From Xenorhabdus mauleonii (GTDB lineage Bacteria > Pseudomonadota > Gammaproteobacteria > Enterobacterales > Enterobacteriaceae), in the NCBI RefSeq assembly GCF_900113945.1, contig NZ_FORG01000003.1, positions 1 through 64,000 on the forward strand: a stretch of 64,000 bases of DNA. The letters run 5' to 3'. How positions within the stretch are numbered: position 1 is the first letter of the stretch; each line of letters begins with the position of its first letter. Both the position numbers and the translations under genes were made by a program. The notes under the pieces were generated by a model. The model had not been told where the DNA came from. It searched no databases and was given only the letters and a program-made list of their open reading frames with translations. This document shows positions 27,876 through 36,767 of this stretch, in pieces.

Positions 27876-28226
27876 ATGAGCCTTCATGTTGTATTTCGCC
27901 ATGCTGACATTGATATCCCAGAATTAATCATTAATGGCAGTGCACTCAGCGATGCTGGATTTACCGCGAACGAGTTATTTCATATTTCTCAGTTTTCCAA
28001 TGGCATCATTATTTCGTTGGTTGACCCCAATGCAGATCTGGTCAATTTGATCAATGAAGTTGAAGATAATCCATACGAAGGGATCGACAGCATTCGTGAA
28101 AATGGTGATTTCTATATTGCAGGGGATTGGTTAACACTCAGCAATTTAATAGAACAACCTATCAACATTGAGATCGAACCTGGAAAGATTATCCTTAAAC
28201 CGAAATTGGTAGAAATGCTGGCTTAA
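27876..28226 (+). CDS. SymE/AbrB-like small protein
   Basis: A 116-residue protein from the ATG at 27876, which follows AAGGAA at good spacing; an ATG further up (27810) lacks a ribosome site. Residues 10-50 (IPELIINGSALSDAGFTANE then a beta hairpin) resemble the SymE/MazE swapped-hairpin fold. A second similar stretch (DFYIAGDWLTLSNLIEQPIN then IEIEPGKIILKP) ends the protein, so it may hold two lobes. SymE is an SOS-induced RNA-cleaving toxin held down by antisense RNA SymR; whether this protein is a toxin, an antitoxin or neither is open. Single gene followed by a 12-bp hairpin. Confidence 0.55.
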   Translation: MSLHVVFRHADIDIPELIINGSALSDAGFTANELFHISQFSNGIIISLVDPNADLVNLINEVEDNPYEGIDSIRENGDFYIAGDWLTLSNLIEQPINIEIEPGKIILKPKLVEMLA

Positions 28227-28340
28227 AACTATTATCAATTTAGAATGATTGTTTATTTAAAGCCCATATCTGTTTCAAGCGATTATCATCTTAAAGCAAT
28301 TATCGATTAACTCGATTGGTTATCTAAAAAACACCCATTA

Positions 28341-28378
28341 ATAAGCCGAAAAAATCATCAAGAAAATTTTCGGCTTAT
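28341..28378 (+). terminator. Hairpin after the SymE-like gene
   Basis: ATAAGCCGAAAA (28341-28352) pairs perfectly with TTTTCGGCTTAT (28367-28378). No strong T run follows, so it is a terminator or RNA-stabilising hairpin. Confidence 0.5.
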
Positions 28379-28432
28379 ATCCCGTGCTTTTTACATTTCA
28401 ATATTTGGCAATATATACGCAATTAACTTTAA

Positions 28433-28516
28433 ATTGCAGGGAGCAACTTATGTTCTCCCCGCGTCGCGGGGAGAACATAAATGCATCTTGAAGTACGACG
28501 GGTATTATACACAATG
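28433..28516. repeat. Dispersed repeat with long perfect hairpin, copy A
   Basis: Inside the repeat lies a 33-nt near-perfect palindrome at 28448-28480: TTATGTTCTCCCCGCG, one centre base, CGCGGGGAGAACATAA. Flanks are AGCAAC on the left and ATGC.TCTTGAAGTACGACGGGTAT on the right. The same flanks and length recur at 50356-50412 with a different stem sequence. The right end runs into TATACACAATGGA, also present at the start of copy 1. Confidence 0.7.
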
Positions 28517-28569
28517 GAGACGAAATGTATCACACAGAGCCACTCAACCACGACAGAGAGATTGATGAG

Positions 28570-29316
28570 CTATTTTCCTCCCGCCAAATCAATAAAATTG
28601 CCCGTCACATACGATGCTTCATCCGAGAGCAGCCACGCAATGGCCTGGGCCACTTCTTCCGGTTGCCCACCCCGCTTCATGGGCAAAGAATCTTTGACTC
28701 TATCAACTCGCCCCGGCTCTCCGCCATCAGCATGCATTTCGGTATAAATGAGCCCGGGACGAACAGCATTCACCCTGATCCCTTGTGAAGCAACCTCTAG
28801 TGCCAGCCCGGTTGTCATCGAATCAACAGCCCCTTTTGATGCCGCATAATCAATATATTCATGGGGAGCGCCCAACCTGGAAGCAGCGGATGACACATTG
28901 ACTATTCCTCCTCCCTGCCCGCCATGACGAAAAGCCATCCTTTTGACCGCTTCACGGGCACAGAGAAAAGCCCCTGTAACATTGGTTGCTAAAATGCTAT
29001 TTATCCTTTCTGCCGTCAGGTGTTCAATGGTCGTTTGCTGTTTCAAGATTCCAGCGTTATTCACCAGCCCCGAAATGTAACCCAACTCTTTTTCTGTCTG
29101 CTCGAATAACGCTATAACCTGTTTCTCATCCGCTATATCCACTTGAACAGCCATTGCCAATTGCCCAAGAGCCCGTAGCATATCGACAACTTCATAAGCT
29201 TGCTCTTTGCGGTGCTGATAACCAATACAAACATGATGCCCCTGCTTTGCTAAGCAAAGTGCCGTAGCCTTGCCAATACCACGGGAACCACCTGTAACGA
29301 TTGTCACTTTTTGCAC
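28570..29316 (-). CDS. ygfF: SDR-family oxidoreductase YgfF
   Basis: A 248-residue short-chain dehydrogenase, collinear with Escherichia coli YgfF. The cofactor loop TGGSRGIG is at 8-15, NNAG at 86-89, the catalytic Ser in NVSSAASRLG and Tyr157-x-x-x-Lys161 (YAASK). The C-terminal TEMHADGGEPGRVDRVK is a YgfF hallmark. The initiation codon is GTG at 29316, 7 nt after GGGGAGAAG. The substrate in vivo is unknown (often annotated glucose 1-dehydrogenase-like). Downstream of xpaC/telA, possibly co-transcribed. Confidence 0.9.
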   Translation of the reverse strand: MQKVTIVTGGSRGIGKATALCLAKQGHHVCIGYQHRKEQAYEVVDMLRALGQLAMAVQVDIADEKQVIALFEQTEKELGYISGLVNNAGILKQQTTIEHLTAERINSILATNVTGAFLCAREAVKRMAFRHGGQGGGIVNVSSAASRLGAPHEYIDYAASKGAVDSMTTGLALEVASQGIRVNAVRPGLIYTEMHADGGEPGRVDRVKDSLPMKRGGQPEEVAQAIAWLLSDEASYVTGNFIDLAGGK

Positions 29317-29350
29317 AATAGCTTCTCCCCATTTTAGGTTATTTTTCAGA

Positions 29351-30319
29351 TTACTTTTTCACATCAAATCCTTGAGATTGCACTAATTGGCTCATCGATT
29401 TCAAATCAGCCATTAAATCATCAATATTGTTGTCCAATAAATTCTGATGCATTTCGCTGAATGCCTCGCCCATCTCTTGCAAACCCTGAATCGTCAATAG
29501 CTTGGCTTCCTGAAATTGCGGGCTGTTGGCTTGATGGAGATTCAGTGATGCCAAAGATTCCAGGGCATTTTTAATCATCGGTAAATAGCGATTCAGAAAT
29601 GCAGTGCCCGGTTGGATATCCCTTTCATCTTCTTTCATGCTGTTAATGATGGCACGGGTTTTTTCTTCAATTTTTTTCAGGTAAGGCCAGACATCCTGAG
29701 GTACCGCGGGCTGGTATGCCATAATCAATGCCAACTGCTGAGTGTATTGGCTAAAGGCTGGCGGAGCCTTGTCCGTTTCAACAGGTGCTTTAGCTTTAGG
29801 CGGCTCTGCCACGTTATCATTCTTGCTCATTTTTCTTCCATCCATATAGAACAAAAAAGCAACTGCCACGACATACGCAAAGCTAAACCACAACGGAATT
29901 AATTTTGAATCATGGATCATCCAATTCGCAATCATGAGGCCGGATATCACCAGCAAAAATAACCTTCCTTTCGTTAATATCTTTTTCTTGGCTTTAATCA
30001 GCAATACTGCAAATCCAGCAAATAGAAGATAGGCAGGTAAGGCATTTGCAACTCCACACAGTGTTAGCATGATGGCAAAATGCCACACGTTACTCGAATA
30101 TTTTTCACGGCGAGGGGCGAAAAGGGCCATAATTCCCAAATAGCCGGAAATAGATATTAATCCACTTATGTCATTTTGAACTGTTAACGGAGCGTCACTT
30201 AAAGGCCCCCATTTGAAGTGAGTAAAAAACTGACTAATTACACCGCCTGCGAATAATCCGATGAAATGGAATAACAGGCGTAAAAAAAATGCTTTTATTT
30301 TATCCACAATAGAACTCAT
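29351..30319 (-). CDS. XpaC-like membrane protein
   Basis: A 322-residue protein with about four to five transmembrane helices in the first 165 residues, then a Pro/Ala/Lys-rich linker (AEPPKAKAPVETDKAPP) and a helical cytosolic domain (about 185-322). The C-terminal part resembles the XpaC family (5-bromo-4-chloroindolyl phosphate hydrolysis protein), regularly encoded next to telA. It is separated from telA by 150 bp including a hairpin, same direction. The biochemical role is unknown; XpaC/TelA pairs occur with Ter proteins in stress systems. Confidence 0.75.
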   Translation of the reverse strand: MSSIVDKIKAFFLRLLFHFIGLFAGGVISQFFTHFKWGPLSDAPLTVQNDISGLISISGYLGIMALFAPRREKYSSNVWHFAIMLTLCGVANALPAYLLFAGFAVLLIKAKKKILTKGRLFLLVISGLMIANWMIHDSKLIPLWFSFAYVVAVAFLFYMDGRKMSKNDNVAEPPKAKAPVETDKAPPAFSQYTQQLALIMAYQPAVPQDVWPYLKKIEEKTRAIINSMKEDERDIQPGTAFLNRYLPMIKNALESLASLNLHQANSPQFQEAKLLTIQGLQEMGEAFSEMHQNLLDNNIDDLMADLKSMSQLVQSQGFDVKK

Positions 30320-30332
30320 TCCATTATATACC

Positions 30333-30368
30333 TATCATCATTCGGGCTAGCCCCGAACGATGATGGAT
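30333..30368 (-). terminator. Hairpin between telA and xpaC-like gene
   Basis: ATCATCATTCGGG pairs with CCCGAACGATGAT around a short CTAG-containing loop. Without a T run it could be an attenuating or processing hairpin inside a telA-xpaC transcript. Confidence 0.4.
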
Positions 30369-30466
30369 ATAAGTAACATAATAAGTGGAGCTTACGGGCA
30401 CATCCTACAAAGTAGGAAATAGATAGAAAGTAGAATGTGCCTGACATGAAAATATGCTGTATCGGG

Positions 30467-31570
30467 TTATTGATATTTCGTTATTGCGGCACTTAAGCGC
30501 TGACGCAGGTTTTCTTCCATACCCGCCAATTCCACTTCAACTTGGGCACGCTTAGCTTTTGCATCAGAAGCAATGCGCATGGTGTCTTCAACCGTATTGA
30601 TCAGGCGTTCTTGTACATCGCGCAACGTTTCTACATCAATAATCGAGCGTTCCACTTCTGTCGCGGTTGCGATGCTATTTTGTTGCAGTATTTCCGCATT
30701 TCTGCGCAGCAGTTCATTCGTTGTGTCGCTGACTTCTTTCTGCAATTTAGCGGCCTTGCCCTGAGCGTCCAACGACATTTGCAATACCAACTGGCTTTTC
30801 CAGATAGGTAAAGTAGTCATGATGCTGCTCTGGATTTTTTCTACGAGCTGCTGGTTATTACTCTGCACAATACGAATTTGTGGCGCGGTTTGGATTGCCA
30901 CGGTTTTTGACAATTCCAAATCATGAATACGACGTTCAAAACGAGTGATATTTTCCATCAAATCTTTCACGCCCTGAGCATCCATCATGTCTTTGGACAT
31001 TTCGGCTTTCATGCGCAGTTCAGGCAAAAGTTCGTTTTTCACCTGCTCCAGCTTCAACTTACCGGCCTCAACATACAGTGCAATATCACGGTAGAAGTTA
31101 AGGTTGCGGGCATAAAGTTGCTCAAGGACATTGATATCACGTACCAAAGTAGTCATTGACCGATCAAGGTGACCACTGATGGTATCCACTTGTTGTGTCA
31201 GTGTTTTTCTGTCAATGTTGACCCGTTCTACTTTCTTGAACAGGCCACCAATCAGCGGAAGTTTACGCAAGAAGCCGCTGGCTTTCTCTTCTTCAGTCAG
31301 CACCCCGTTTTCGCGTACAAACATCACCAGATCTGACAGTTTTTTGCCTACTTCCCCGGCATCTTTTGAACGAACATTTTCCAGCAGGGAATCAGCAAAA
31401 CGAGCAATTTCCCCCATTGGTTTGGCACCGTAGCTAATTACGGCTGTCGGCTTAAAAATATCAATTTTTTCAACCAACGCATTCACCTTTTCCTGATCAA
31501 CCCGTTCAGATAATTGCGTTGTACTAGATTGACGTTCAAATGATGGTATAGGCATGGTTTCCGTATTCAT
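30467..31570 (-). CDS. telA: TelA-family toxic anion resistance protein
   Basis: A 367-residue mostly alpha-helical protein with long coiled-coil stretches, matching TelA (PF05816). Characteristic parts are VMFVRENGVLTEEEKASGFLRKLPLIGGLFKKVE (first third) and RIVQSNNQQLVEKIQSSI then TTLPIWKSQLVLQMSL. TelA is a cytosolic protein linked to resistance to tellurite and other toxic anions and to cell-envelope drugs. AGGAT precedes the ATG. First gene of a leftward run telA-xpaC-ygfF about 7 kb from terD. Confidence 0.92.
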   Translation of the reverse strand: MNTETMPIPSFERQSSTTQLSERVDQEKVNALVEKIDIFKPTAVISYGAKPMGEIARFADSLLENVRSKDAGEVGKKLSDLVMFVRENGVLTEEEKASGFLRKLPLIGGLFKKVERVNIDRKTLTQQVDTISGHLDRSMTTLVRDINVLEQLYARNLNFYRDIALYVEAGKLKLEQVKNELLPELRMKAEMSKDMMDAQGVKDLMENITRFERRIHDLELSKTVAIQTAPQIRIVQSNNQQLVEKIQSSIMTTLPIWKSQLVLQMSLDAQGKAAKLQKEVSDTTNELLRRNAEILQQNSIATATEVERSIIDVETLRDVQERLINTVEDTMRIASDAKAKRAQVEVELAGMEENLRQRLSAAITKYQ

Positions 31571-31930
31571 GGGGTAATCCTGTTGTAAAATGGGTATAAC
31601 AATATGGAAAATAAAAAATATTATACGGTTTTCACTGGTTATTTAAAACACATTCATTCCTGAGCCATCGTGCTCCAATTCCTCAATTGAACGTCCTTTT
31701 TATTTGATTTTATTTGATTTTATTTGCGTATTTCATCATGTAAAGGCGGGGATAAATTCACAGAGTTAAATATAATAACTTATCAATAAAAAAGTTTAAT
31801 TAATTAAAAATAAACACTTTTAAAAACATAAATATTTTCTATGTGAAATTTGCAATCATATCATTCAAAACTATACTCCAAACTGCAAGAGTAGATTTCG
31901 GGTTTTAAGTACTCTAACCAGAGGATATAA
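31571..31930. other. Divergent promoter region with short tandem repeat
   Basis: About 360 bp between divergent telA and the DUF3761 gene. A 10-bp tandem repeat TATTTGATTT occurs about 2.6 times at 31701-31726. No gene seen. Confidence 0.4.
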
Positions 31931-32260
31931 ATGATGAAAAGCTTGAAGTTATCAGTTGCAGCATTACTGGTGTTGTTTTCAAGTGCAACACTTGCAGCGC
32001 CTGCGGTATCAACCTCAGCCGAAGCAGCCTCAAAAACCGCAACGGCAGTAGAACACAATGTTAAGTCCGCCAAGAATAAAGTTAATTCGCTAGAGAAGAA
32101 AGTAACCAAAAAAGCAAGTAGCCACAAGGCAGCAAAAAAGAAAAATAAATCAGTAAAAAAAGGAGCTAATACAGCTCTTTGTAAAGACGGGTCTTATAGC
32201 AAGAGTAAATCTCATAAAGGAGCCTGCGCTCGCCACGGCGGTGTATCGAAGTGGTTGTAA
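31931..32260 (+). CDS. DUF3761 secreted lysine-rich protein
   Basis: A 109-residue secreted protein. The signal peptide runs to about residue 22 (LFSSATLAA-P). The middle is Lys/Ala/Ser rich and very basic (SAKNKVNSLEKKVTKKASS, AAKKKNKSVKKG). The end is a DUF3761 motif: TALCKDGSYSKSKSHKGACA then RHGGVSKWL, with two Cys that may form a disulphide. Function unknown; the basic linker suggests binding to envelope anions or nucleic acid. AGAGGAT ribosome site; two ATGs in a row at the start. Ends in a strong terminator. Confidence 0.8.
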   Translation: MMKSLKLSVAALLVLFSSATLAAPAVSTSAEAASKTATAVEHNVKSAKNKVNSLEKKVTKKASSHKAAKKKNKSVKKGANTALCKDGSYSKSKSHKGACARHGGVSKWL

Positions 32261-32284
32261 AATAGTGTTAAATACATCATATAC

Positions 32285-32315
32285 AATTAGGGAGCCAAAG
32301 CTCCCTAATTCTTTT
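32285..32315 (+). terminator. Terminator of the DUF3761 gene
   Basis: AATTAGGGAGC (32285-32295) pairs with GCTCCCTAATT (32300-32310) around CAAA, then CTTTT. Confidence 0.8.
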
Positions 32316-33121
32316 GTGCCTGCGACTTTCACACCGCGATTTGAAATCCATTGGCTCGGTAATTTGAATCACATTTCTTAATCAAACAATCAGAATCAAA
32401 AACCTTATCAATAATGAATATTACTCTATATTTTTTATACCACGATAATATTCTTAATAAGAATTTCACTTACAATATTCTTGACACATTTTAGTTCACA
32501 ATATTTATTGTGTCCGCATTATTTCTATTATTCATATTTCCATTTATTGAAAATTTCCATTAAATTTCGTTTAAAAAAAATAATGTACCTGCCATTATAC
32601 AAGTTTTCTCCATCCTCCATTTTCTTGTTTGTACAAGCTAATAACTTAAAGAATAAAACAAACATTACATAAAATGTATGATTAATCCCATTTCATTGCA
32701 CTTATCAAGGTAAAAAACCAGAAACCAATCAGAAAAAATGATAATTAAAATTAAGCAATTGCCTGATTCACAATAACAGAAAGAAACAGATAGGAATGCA
32801 TTGTGCACAAGCTTAGATAAAAACAAAAATATTCATTCTTTATCAATGAATTAAATTAATTATATTCACATAAATATACTAAATTAAATGCAAGAAATTA
32901 GGTTTAATATAAAATAAAAATCACTGTAAACCAGATAAAATCATAATAACAATTACACTAATTTACTGTAAAAGATAAAAAATATAGATATTTGTCAGTA
33001 GGGTTATAACATTCGTTACAGAAACGAATTTTATGAATAGCGAATATCAGTAGCCATATTTGATTTGCTCTGCTAATATTCGTTTGTTTTTTATCCAGAG
33101 TAATAAAACGAGGAGAAGCAA
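32316..33121. other. Long A/T-rich non-coding stretch before bax
   Basis: About 800 bp with no supported gene on either strand and no clear repeat. The final 20 nt carry the strong ribosome site AGGAGAAG of bax. Confidence 0.4.
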
Positions 33122-33898
33122 ATGCCCTCTCGAACGATGATGAGGACAACTGCGGTCTTCGCTTTCTTTATCTCATTAGTTTTTATCGGTCCGAGCCATG
33201 CCTCGACCAGTACCTCGAAAATGCAAGAGTATTCTCACAATGGCATTCAGAAAAACTTGCCTGATTTGCGAAAATACCCTTCAGGTACACCCCGGAAGAA
33301 AGCGTTTTTAAATCTTGTTGTCCCTGTAGTAGATCAGCATAATAAAAAAATTATGCAAGACCGCAAATGGCTCCTGTCACGCCAGAAAACACATAACTGG
33401 CCTGCACAAGATGTCAATCGATTAAAAAAGATCTGCATGGATTACAAAATGACCTGCAATTCACCAAAACAGGTCAATTGGAACAGGCTGTTAAGCCGGG
33501 TTGACATTATACCAACCCACTTTGTCATCACTCAGGCAGCAGCAGAATCAGGCTGGGGCACGTCAGAGCTTGCCCAGAAAAACAATAACTTGTTTGGGAT
33601 GCGTTGCGCTTCATGCGGCAAGGGCAAAGGAAAAGTCAAAGGCTATTCTGTTTATCGCTCCATCGATGATTCAGTCGTTGCCTATATCAAAAACCTGAAT
33701 ACGCATCGTGCCTATGAATCACTACGTTCTTCACGTGCGAAACAGAGAACAACGCAAAAGCCACTGAATACCAGTAAGCTTATCGATAACCTGAACGGTT
33801 ATTCGGAATTGGGCGCTGACTATAATCGCTATTTGCATCGGGTATTTAATGGCAATAAGAACCTGATCTCACAGGTACAGGAATTCGCGCTCCAATAA
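33122..33898 (+). CDS. bax: Bax-type glucosaminidase
   Basis: A 258-residue periplasmic enzyme with a signal peptide ending near SHA-STS (27/28). The C-terminal GH73-like domain holds ITQAAAESGWGTSELAQKNNNLFG with catalytic Glu142, and two Cys (about residues 161 and 164) in RCASCGKG. Matches Bax of enterobacteria (Escherichia coli 274 residues), a predicted peptidoglycan beta-N-acetylglucosaminidase. Strong GAGGAG ribosome site. It stands directly upstream of the acyltransferase operon, in the same direction but behind a terminator. Confidence 0.9.
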   Translation: MPSRTMMRTTAVFAFFISLVFIGPSHASTSTSKMQEYSHNGIQKNLPDLRKYPSGTPRKKAFLNLVVPVVDQHNKKIMQDRKWLLSRQKTHNWPAQDVNRLKKICMDYKMTCNSPKQVNWNRLLSRVDIIPTHFVITQAAAESGWGTSELAQKNNNLFGMRCASCGKGKGKVKGYSVYRSIDDSVVAYIKNLNTHRAYESLRSSRAKQRTTQKPLNTSKLIDNLNGYSELGADYNRYLHRVFNGNKNLISQVQEFALQ

Positions 33899-33957
33899 TA
33901 GTAGTAGATTAATGTTCCAAAAATAATCTCTTCAAGGAATGTGTTAAGGACAACATG

Positions 33958-34084
33958 CTAATAATGATTGTTTAATGCACAATCATTATTAGTCAAAAAG
34001 GATATAGATTTCCCTGTGCAACAATTCCTCAATCTCCCCCAAGAATCCACTTTATGTTAATTCCAGAGTGGATTCTTTTTTTTA
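33958..34084 (+). terminator. Two hairpins after bax, the second an intrinsic terminator
   Basis: First stem CTAATAATGATTG (33958-33970) / CAATCATTATTAG (33980-33992), no T run. Second AAGAATCCACT (34041-34051) / AGTGGATTCTT (34067-34077) followed by T8, a typical terminator. Confidence 0.75.
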
Positions 34085-34192
34085 TAATCTCTTCCTATAT
34101 TAGCTATTGTAACCATAGACAAATTCCATACTATAATAAGCCTCAGAATTGCATTTCTTTTCCCAACAATAAATGGTTAGCCAGAGCCTAAT

Positions 34193-35614
34193 ATGAATTT
34201 CTTTTCTTTTGAGTTTCTAGGATCGTTTGTTATTCTGCTACTTGTCTACTGGCTTTTACAGAAAGCGCCCAAGCTACAGAATGGCCTATTGATTTTAGTT
34301 AGTTATTTATTTGTATACTCTTTTTCAGCCAATTTCGCCTACATTTTATTCAGCTATACCCTGTTTATTTACTTTTTAACGAATATTTTCAGCCGTTATT
34401 TATCCAATAAGATCATATTTACGATCTTAACAATCGGTATTCTCGGCTGTTTTACCACCTTCAAATATTACTCTTTTTTCCAGGAGTCAATTCAGCAATC
34501 ATTAGCCAGCATTGGCATTATTGTTGAATTGCCTGTACTTGAATTCCTGATACCGTTGGGTTTGTCATTCTATGCATTCCATTCGGTCAGCTATGTCGTC
34601 TCTGTGTGCAAAAAAGAACTGCCGACCGCTTCATTGCCTGATGTCATTTTGTATCTTTGCTTTTTTCCCAGTATTGTTGCCGGGCCAATTAATCGAGCCA
34701 AAGATTTTTTACCGCAAATTCAGGCTTCATCCAGAATAATGCTGGAACCGTTGAGAGCACTATTATTAATTGCATTCGCTATCATAAAGCTCTTTTTACT
34801 CAGCGCTACGCTGTCTGAGAATTTTGTCAATCCGGTTTTTGAAGATCCTTCCAGCTACCACGCCGGGCAAGTGCTCATCGCGATTTATGCTTATGCATGG
34901 AACATTTATTTTAACTTTTCCGGCTATACCGACCTCGTTACGGGCATCGCCCTGTTATTAGGTTTCAAAGTACCGCGCAATTTCGATGCCCCTTACCTTG
35001 CCGAAAATTTACAGGTATTTTGGCGGCGCTGGCATATCAGCCTGTCAACGTTTATCCGTGATTACGTTTACATTCCTCTGGGCGGCAATAAAAAAGGCAT
35101 TTTCCGCAAGAATATGAATATGTTCATGGCTATGGTTATTTCAGGGTTATGGCATGGCGCTGGTCTCAGCTTTATTATCTGGGGAGCCATTCATGGCTTG
35201 GGCTTAATTCTGCAAAACATTAAAAATGCCCTGTTCCCTGCTGGAAAAAAACACAATGAGTTAACAGCAAAAAACCCTATCGCACTATTTTTATCCCGTG
35301 TAGTGACGTTCCATTTTGTCTGCCTTGCATGGGTCTTCTTCCGCAGCCCAACTTTTAATGATGCTTTGGCGGTATTAACTCAACTATTCTCCGGTGAGGT
35401 TTTTACTGCCCTGTTATCCAGCAGCTCGTTATTAATCGCTTTCTGGGCATTTTTTATCGCTTATCCATGGCTGGTCAATCTCAGAAATAAAATTGAAAAA
35501 AATCACGATCAGATTTCTTGGGCTTACTACCCCATTCCCTTAGCTCTGATACTGACTTTGGTATTTATTTTATCCCCTTCAGGAATGCCAGGATTTATCT
35601 ATGCCAACTTCTGA
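34193..35614 (+). CDS. MBOAT-family O-acyltransferase (AlgI/PatA-like)
   Basis: A 473-residue inner-membrane protein with about eleven to twelve hydrophobic segments. The MBOAT signature contains FNFSGYTDLVTGIALLLGF (241-259), the RRWHISLSTFIRDYVYIPLGG segment (278-298) and catalytic His321 in ISGLWHGAGLSF. Such proteins move acyl groups across the membrane for O-acetylation of alginate, cellulose or peptidoglycan. It is followed, with overlaps, by two SGNH-fold proteins, the normal partners that pass the acetyl group to the sugar. No alginate or cellulose synthase genes are near, so peptidoglycan is a fair guess. Confidence 0.88.
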   Translation: MNFFSFEFLGSFVILLLVYWLLQKAPKLQNGLLILVSYLFVYSFSANFAYILFSYTLFIYFLTNIFSRYLSNKIIFTILTIGILGCFTTFKYYSFFQESIQQSLASIGIIVELPVLEFLIPLGLSFYAFHSVSYVVSVCKKELPTASLPDVILYLCFFPSIVAGPINRAKDFLPQIQASSRIMLEPLRALLLIAFAIIKLFLLSATLSENFVNPVFEDPSSYHAGQVLIAIYAYAWNIYFNFSGYTDLVTGIALLLGFKVPRNFDAPYLAENLQVFWRRWHISLSTFIRDYVYIPLGGNKKGIFRKNMNMFMAMVISGLWHGAGLSFIIWGAIHGLGLILQNIKNALFPAGKKHNELTAKNPIALFLSRVVTFHFVCLAWVFFRSPTFNDALAVLTQLFSGEVFTALLSSSSLLIAFWAFFIAYPWLVNLRNKIEKNHDQISWAYYPIPLALILTLVFILSPSGMPGFIYANF

Positions 35615-36767
35615 ATATATCTCTAATCTTAAAAAAGTCGGACAAGTCATTTTTGTCGTTATTTTAACCACCGTGATGCTTGTCTGGCTGAATCAAAACT
35701 CGTTGGATAATTTCTGGCAACAGAAATATCATCGCAATAGCCCTTGGACATTCCTCAAAGGAGAGCCTTTGTGGGATTTAGGCCATAATGTGCAACAAGG
35801 CTCGACTGCGGCTGGCGAGATATTTATGGCCTATGCGAAGGGGACATATCAGGATAATCCCGTACACGCCATGCAAATACAGTCTATGCAAGCGCAAGAT
35901 ACCAATAATGATAACAGCCGGATGGTATTTCACCCTGGTTTTCAGATAGGCCTGCGCTTTCTGGAGGGGTATGTGCACCCCATCGAAAATCTTTCTGTTA
36001 CATTTCCTGAGCTGCTGCAAAAGGATATTAAGCTCGCTCAAGCGCCTTCGTATCAAAATGATTTAATCCAAAGTACCCATATTGATGTCATTCAAAAGAC
36101 GCATATCAATCTGGGCACCAAAGATAAAGTTTTATTTGTCGGCGATTCGATGATGCAAGGCGTTGCCCCATTATTAAAACGTCGTCTTTCTCAGGAATAT
36201 GGCATTTCCAGCATTAATTTAAGCAAACAAAGCACAGGGTTGTCTTACCCCAGTTTTTTTGATTGGCCGAAGACCATCAGCAATACTTTAAAAACACATA
36301 CTGACATTAAGTTAATCGTGGTGTTTTTGGGGCCGAACGACCCATGGGATATGCCGGCAAAACGCGGTGGGCCTTATTTGAAATTTTCCAGTGATGGCTG
36401 GGAAACAGTTTACCGCCAGCGAATTGAAACTATTTTGCAGGAAGCGCGTCAAAATCAGGTAGATGTTATTTGGGTGGGGCCACCCAATATGCGCAAGAAA
36501 AAACTCTCCAGCAGTATGGCTTACCTCAATAAACTGTATGAGACAGAGGTGGCAAGAATGGGAGAGATCTATGTTTCTGTTAATGATATGTTCAAATATC
36601 AGTCAGATAATTATTCCGACTATATTGGTGATGGCAGCAGCACGATAAAACTTCGAAGTGGCGACGGCATTCATTTCAGTTTGAAAGGGCAGCAGACCAT
36701 CTCAAATCATCTATTTTCATTGATCCAATTTATTCAGGAGCCAGTTAAAGAAGATGCAACCATTTAG
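35601..36767 (+). CDS. DUF459-type SGNH-fold acyl transfer protein
   Basis: A 388-residue protein with one N-terminal membrane helix (about 14-30) and a periplasmic SGNH domain. Block I is VGDSMMQG with Ser183, block III LGPNDPWD, and block V DGIHFSLKG with the catalytic Asp/His. This fits the DUF459 group. It overlaps the acyltransferase gene by 14 nt and the next gene by 14 nt. Likely role: acetyl transfer or esterase on an envelope polysaccharide. Full length. Confidence 0.8.
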   Translation: MPTSEYISNLKKVGQVIFVVILTTVMLVWLNQNSLDNFWQQKYHRNSPWTFLKGEPLWDLGHNVQQGSTAAGEIFMAYAKGTYQDNPVHAMQIQSMQAQDTNNDNSRMVFHPGFQIGLRFLEGYVHPIENLSVTFPELLQKDIKLAQAPSYQNDLIQSTHIDVIQKTHINLGTKDKVLFVGDSMMQGVAPLLKRRLSQEYGISSINLSKQSTGLSYPSFFDWPKTISNTLKTHTDIKLIVVFLGPNDPWDMPAKRGGPYLKFSSDGWETVYRQRIETILQEARQNQVDVIWVGPPNMRKKKLSSSMAYLNKLYETEVARMGEIYVSVNDMFKYQSDNYSDYIGDGSSTIKLRSGDGIHFSLKGQQTISNHLFSLIQFIQEPVKEDATI

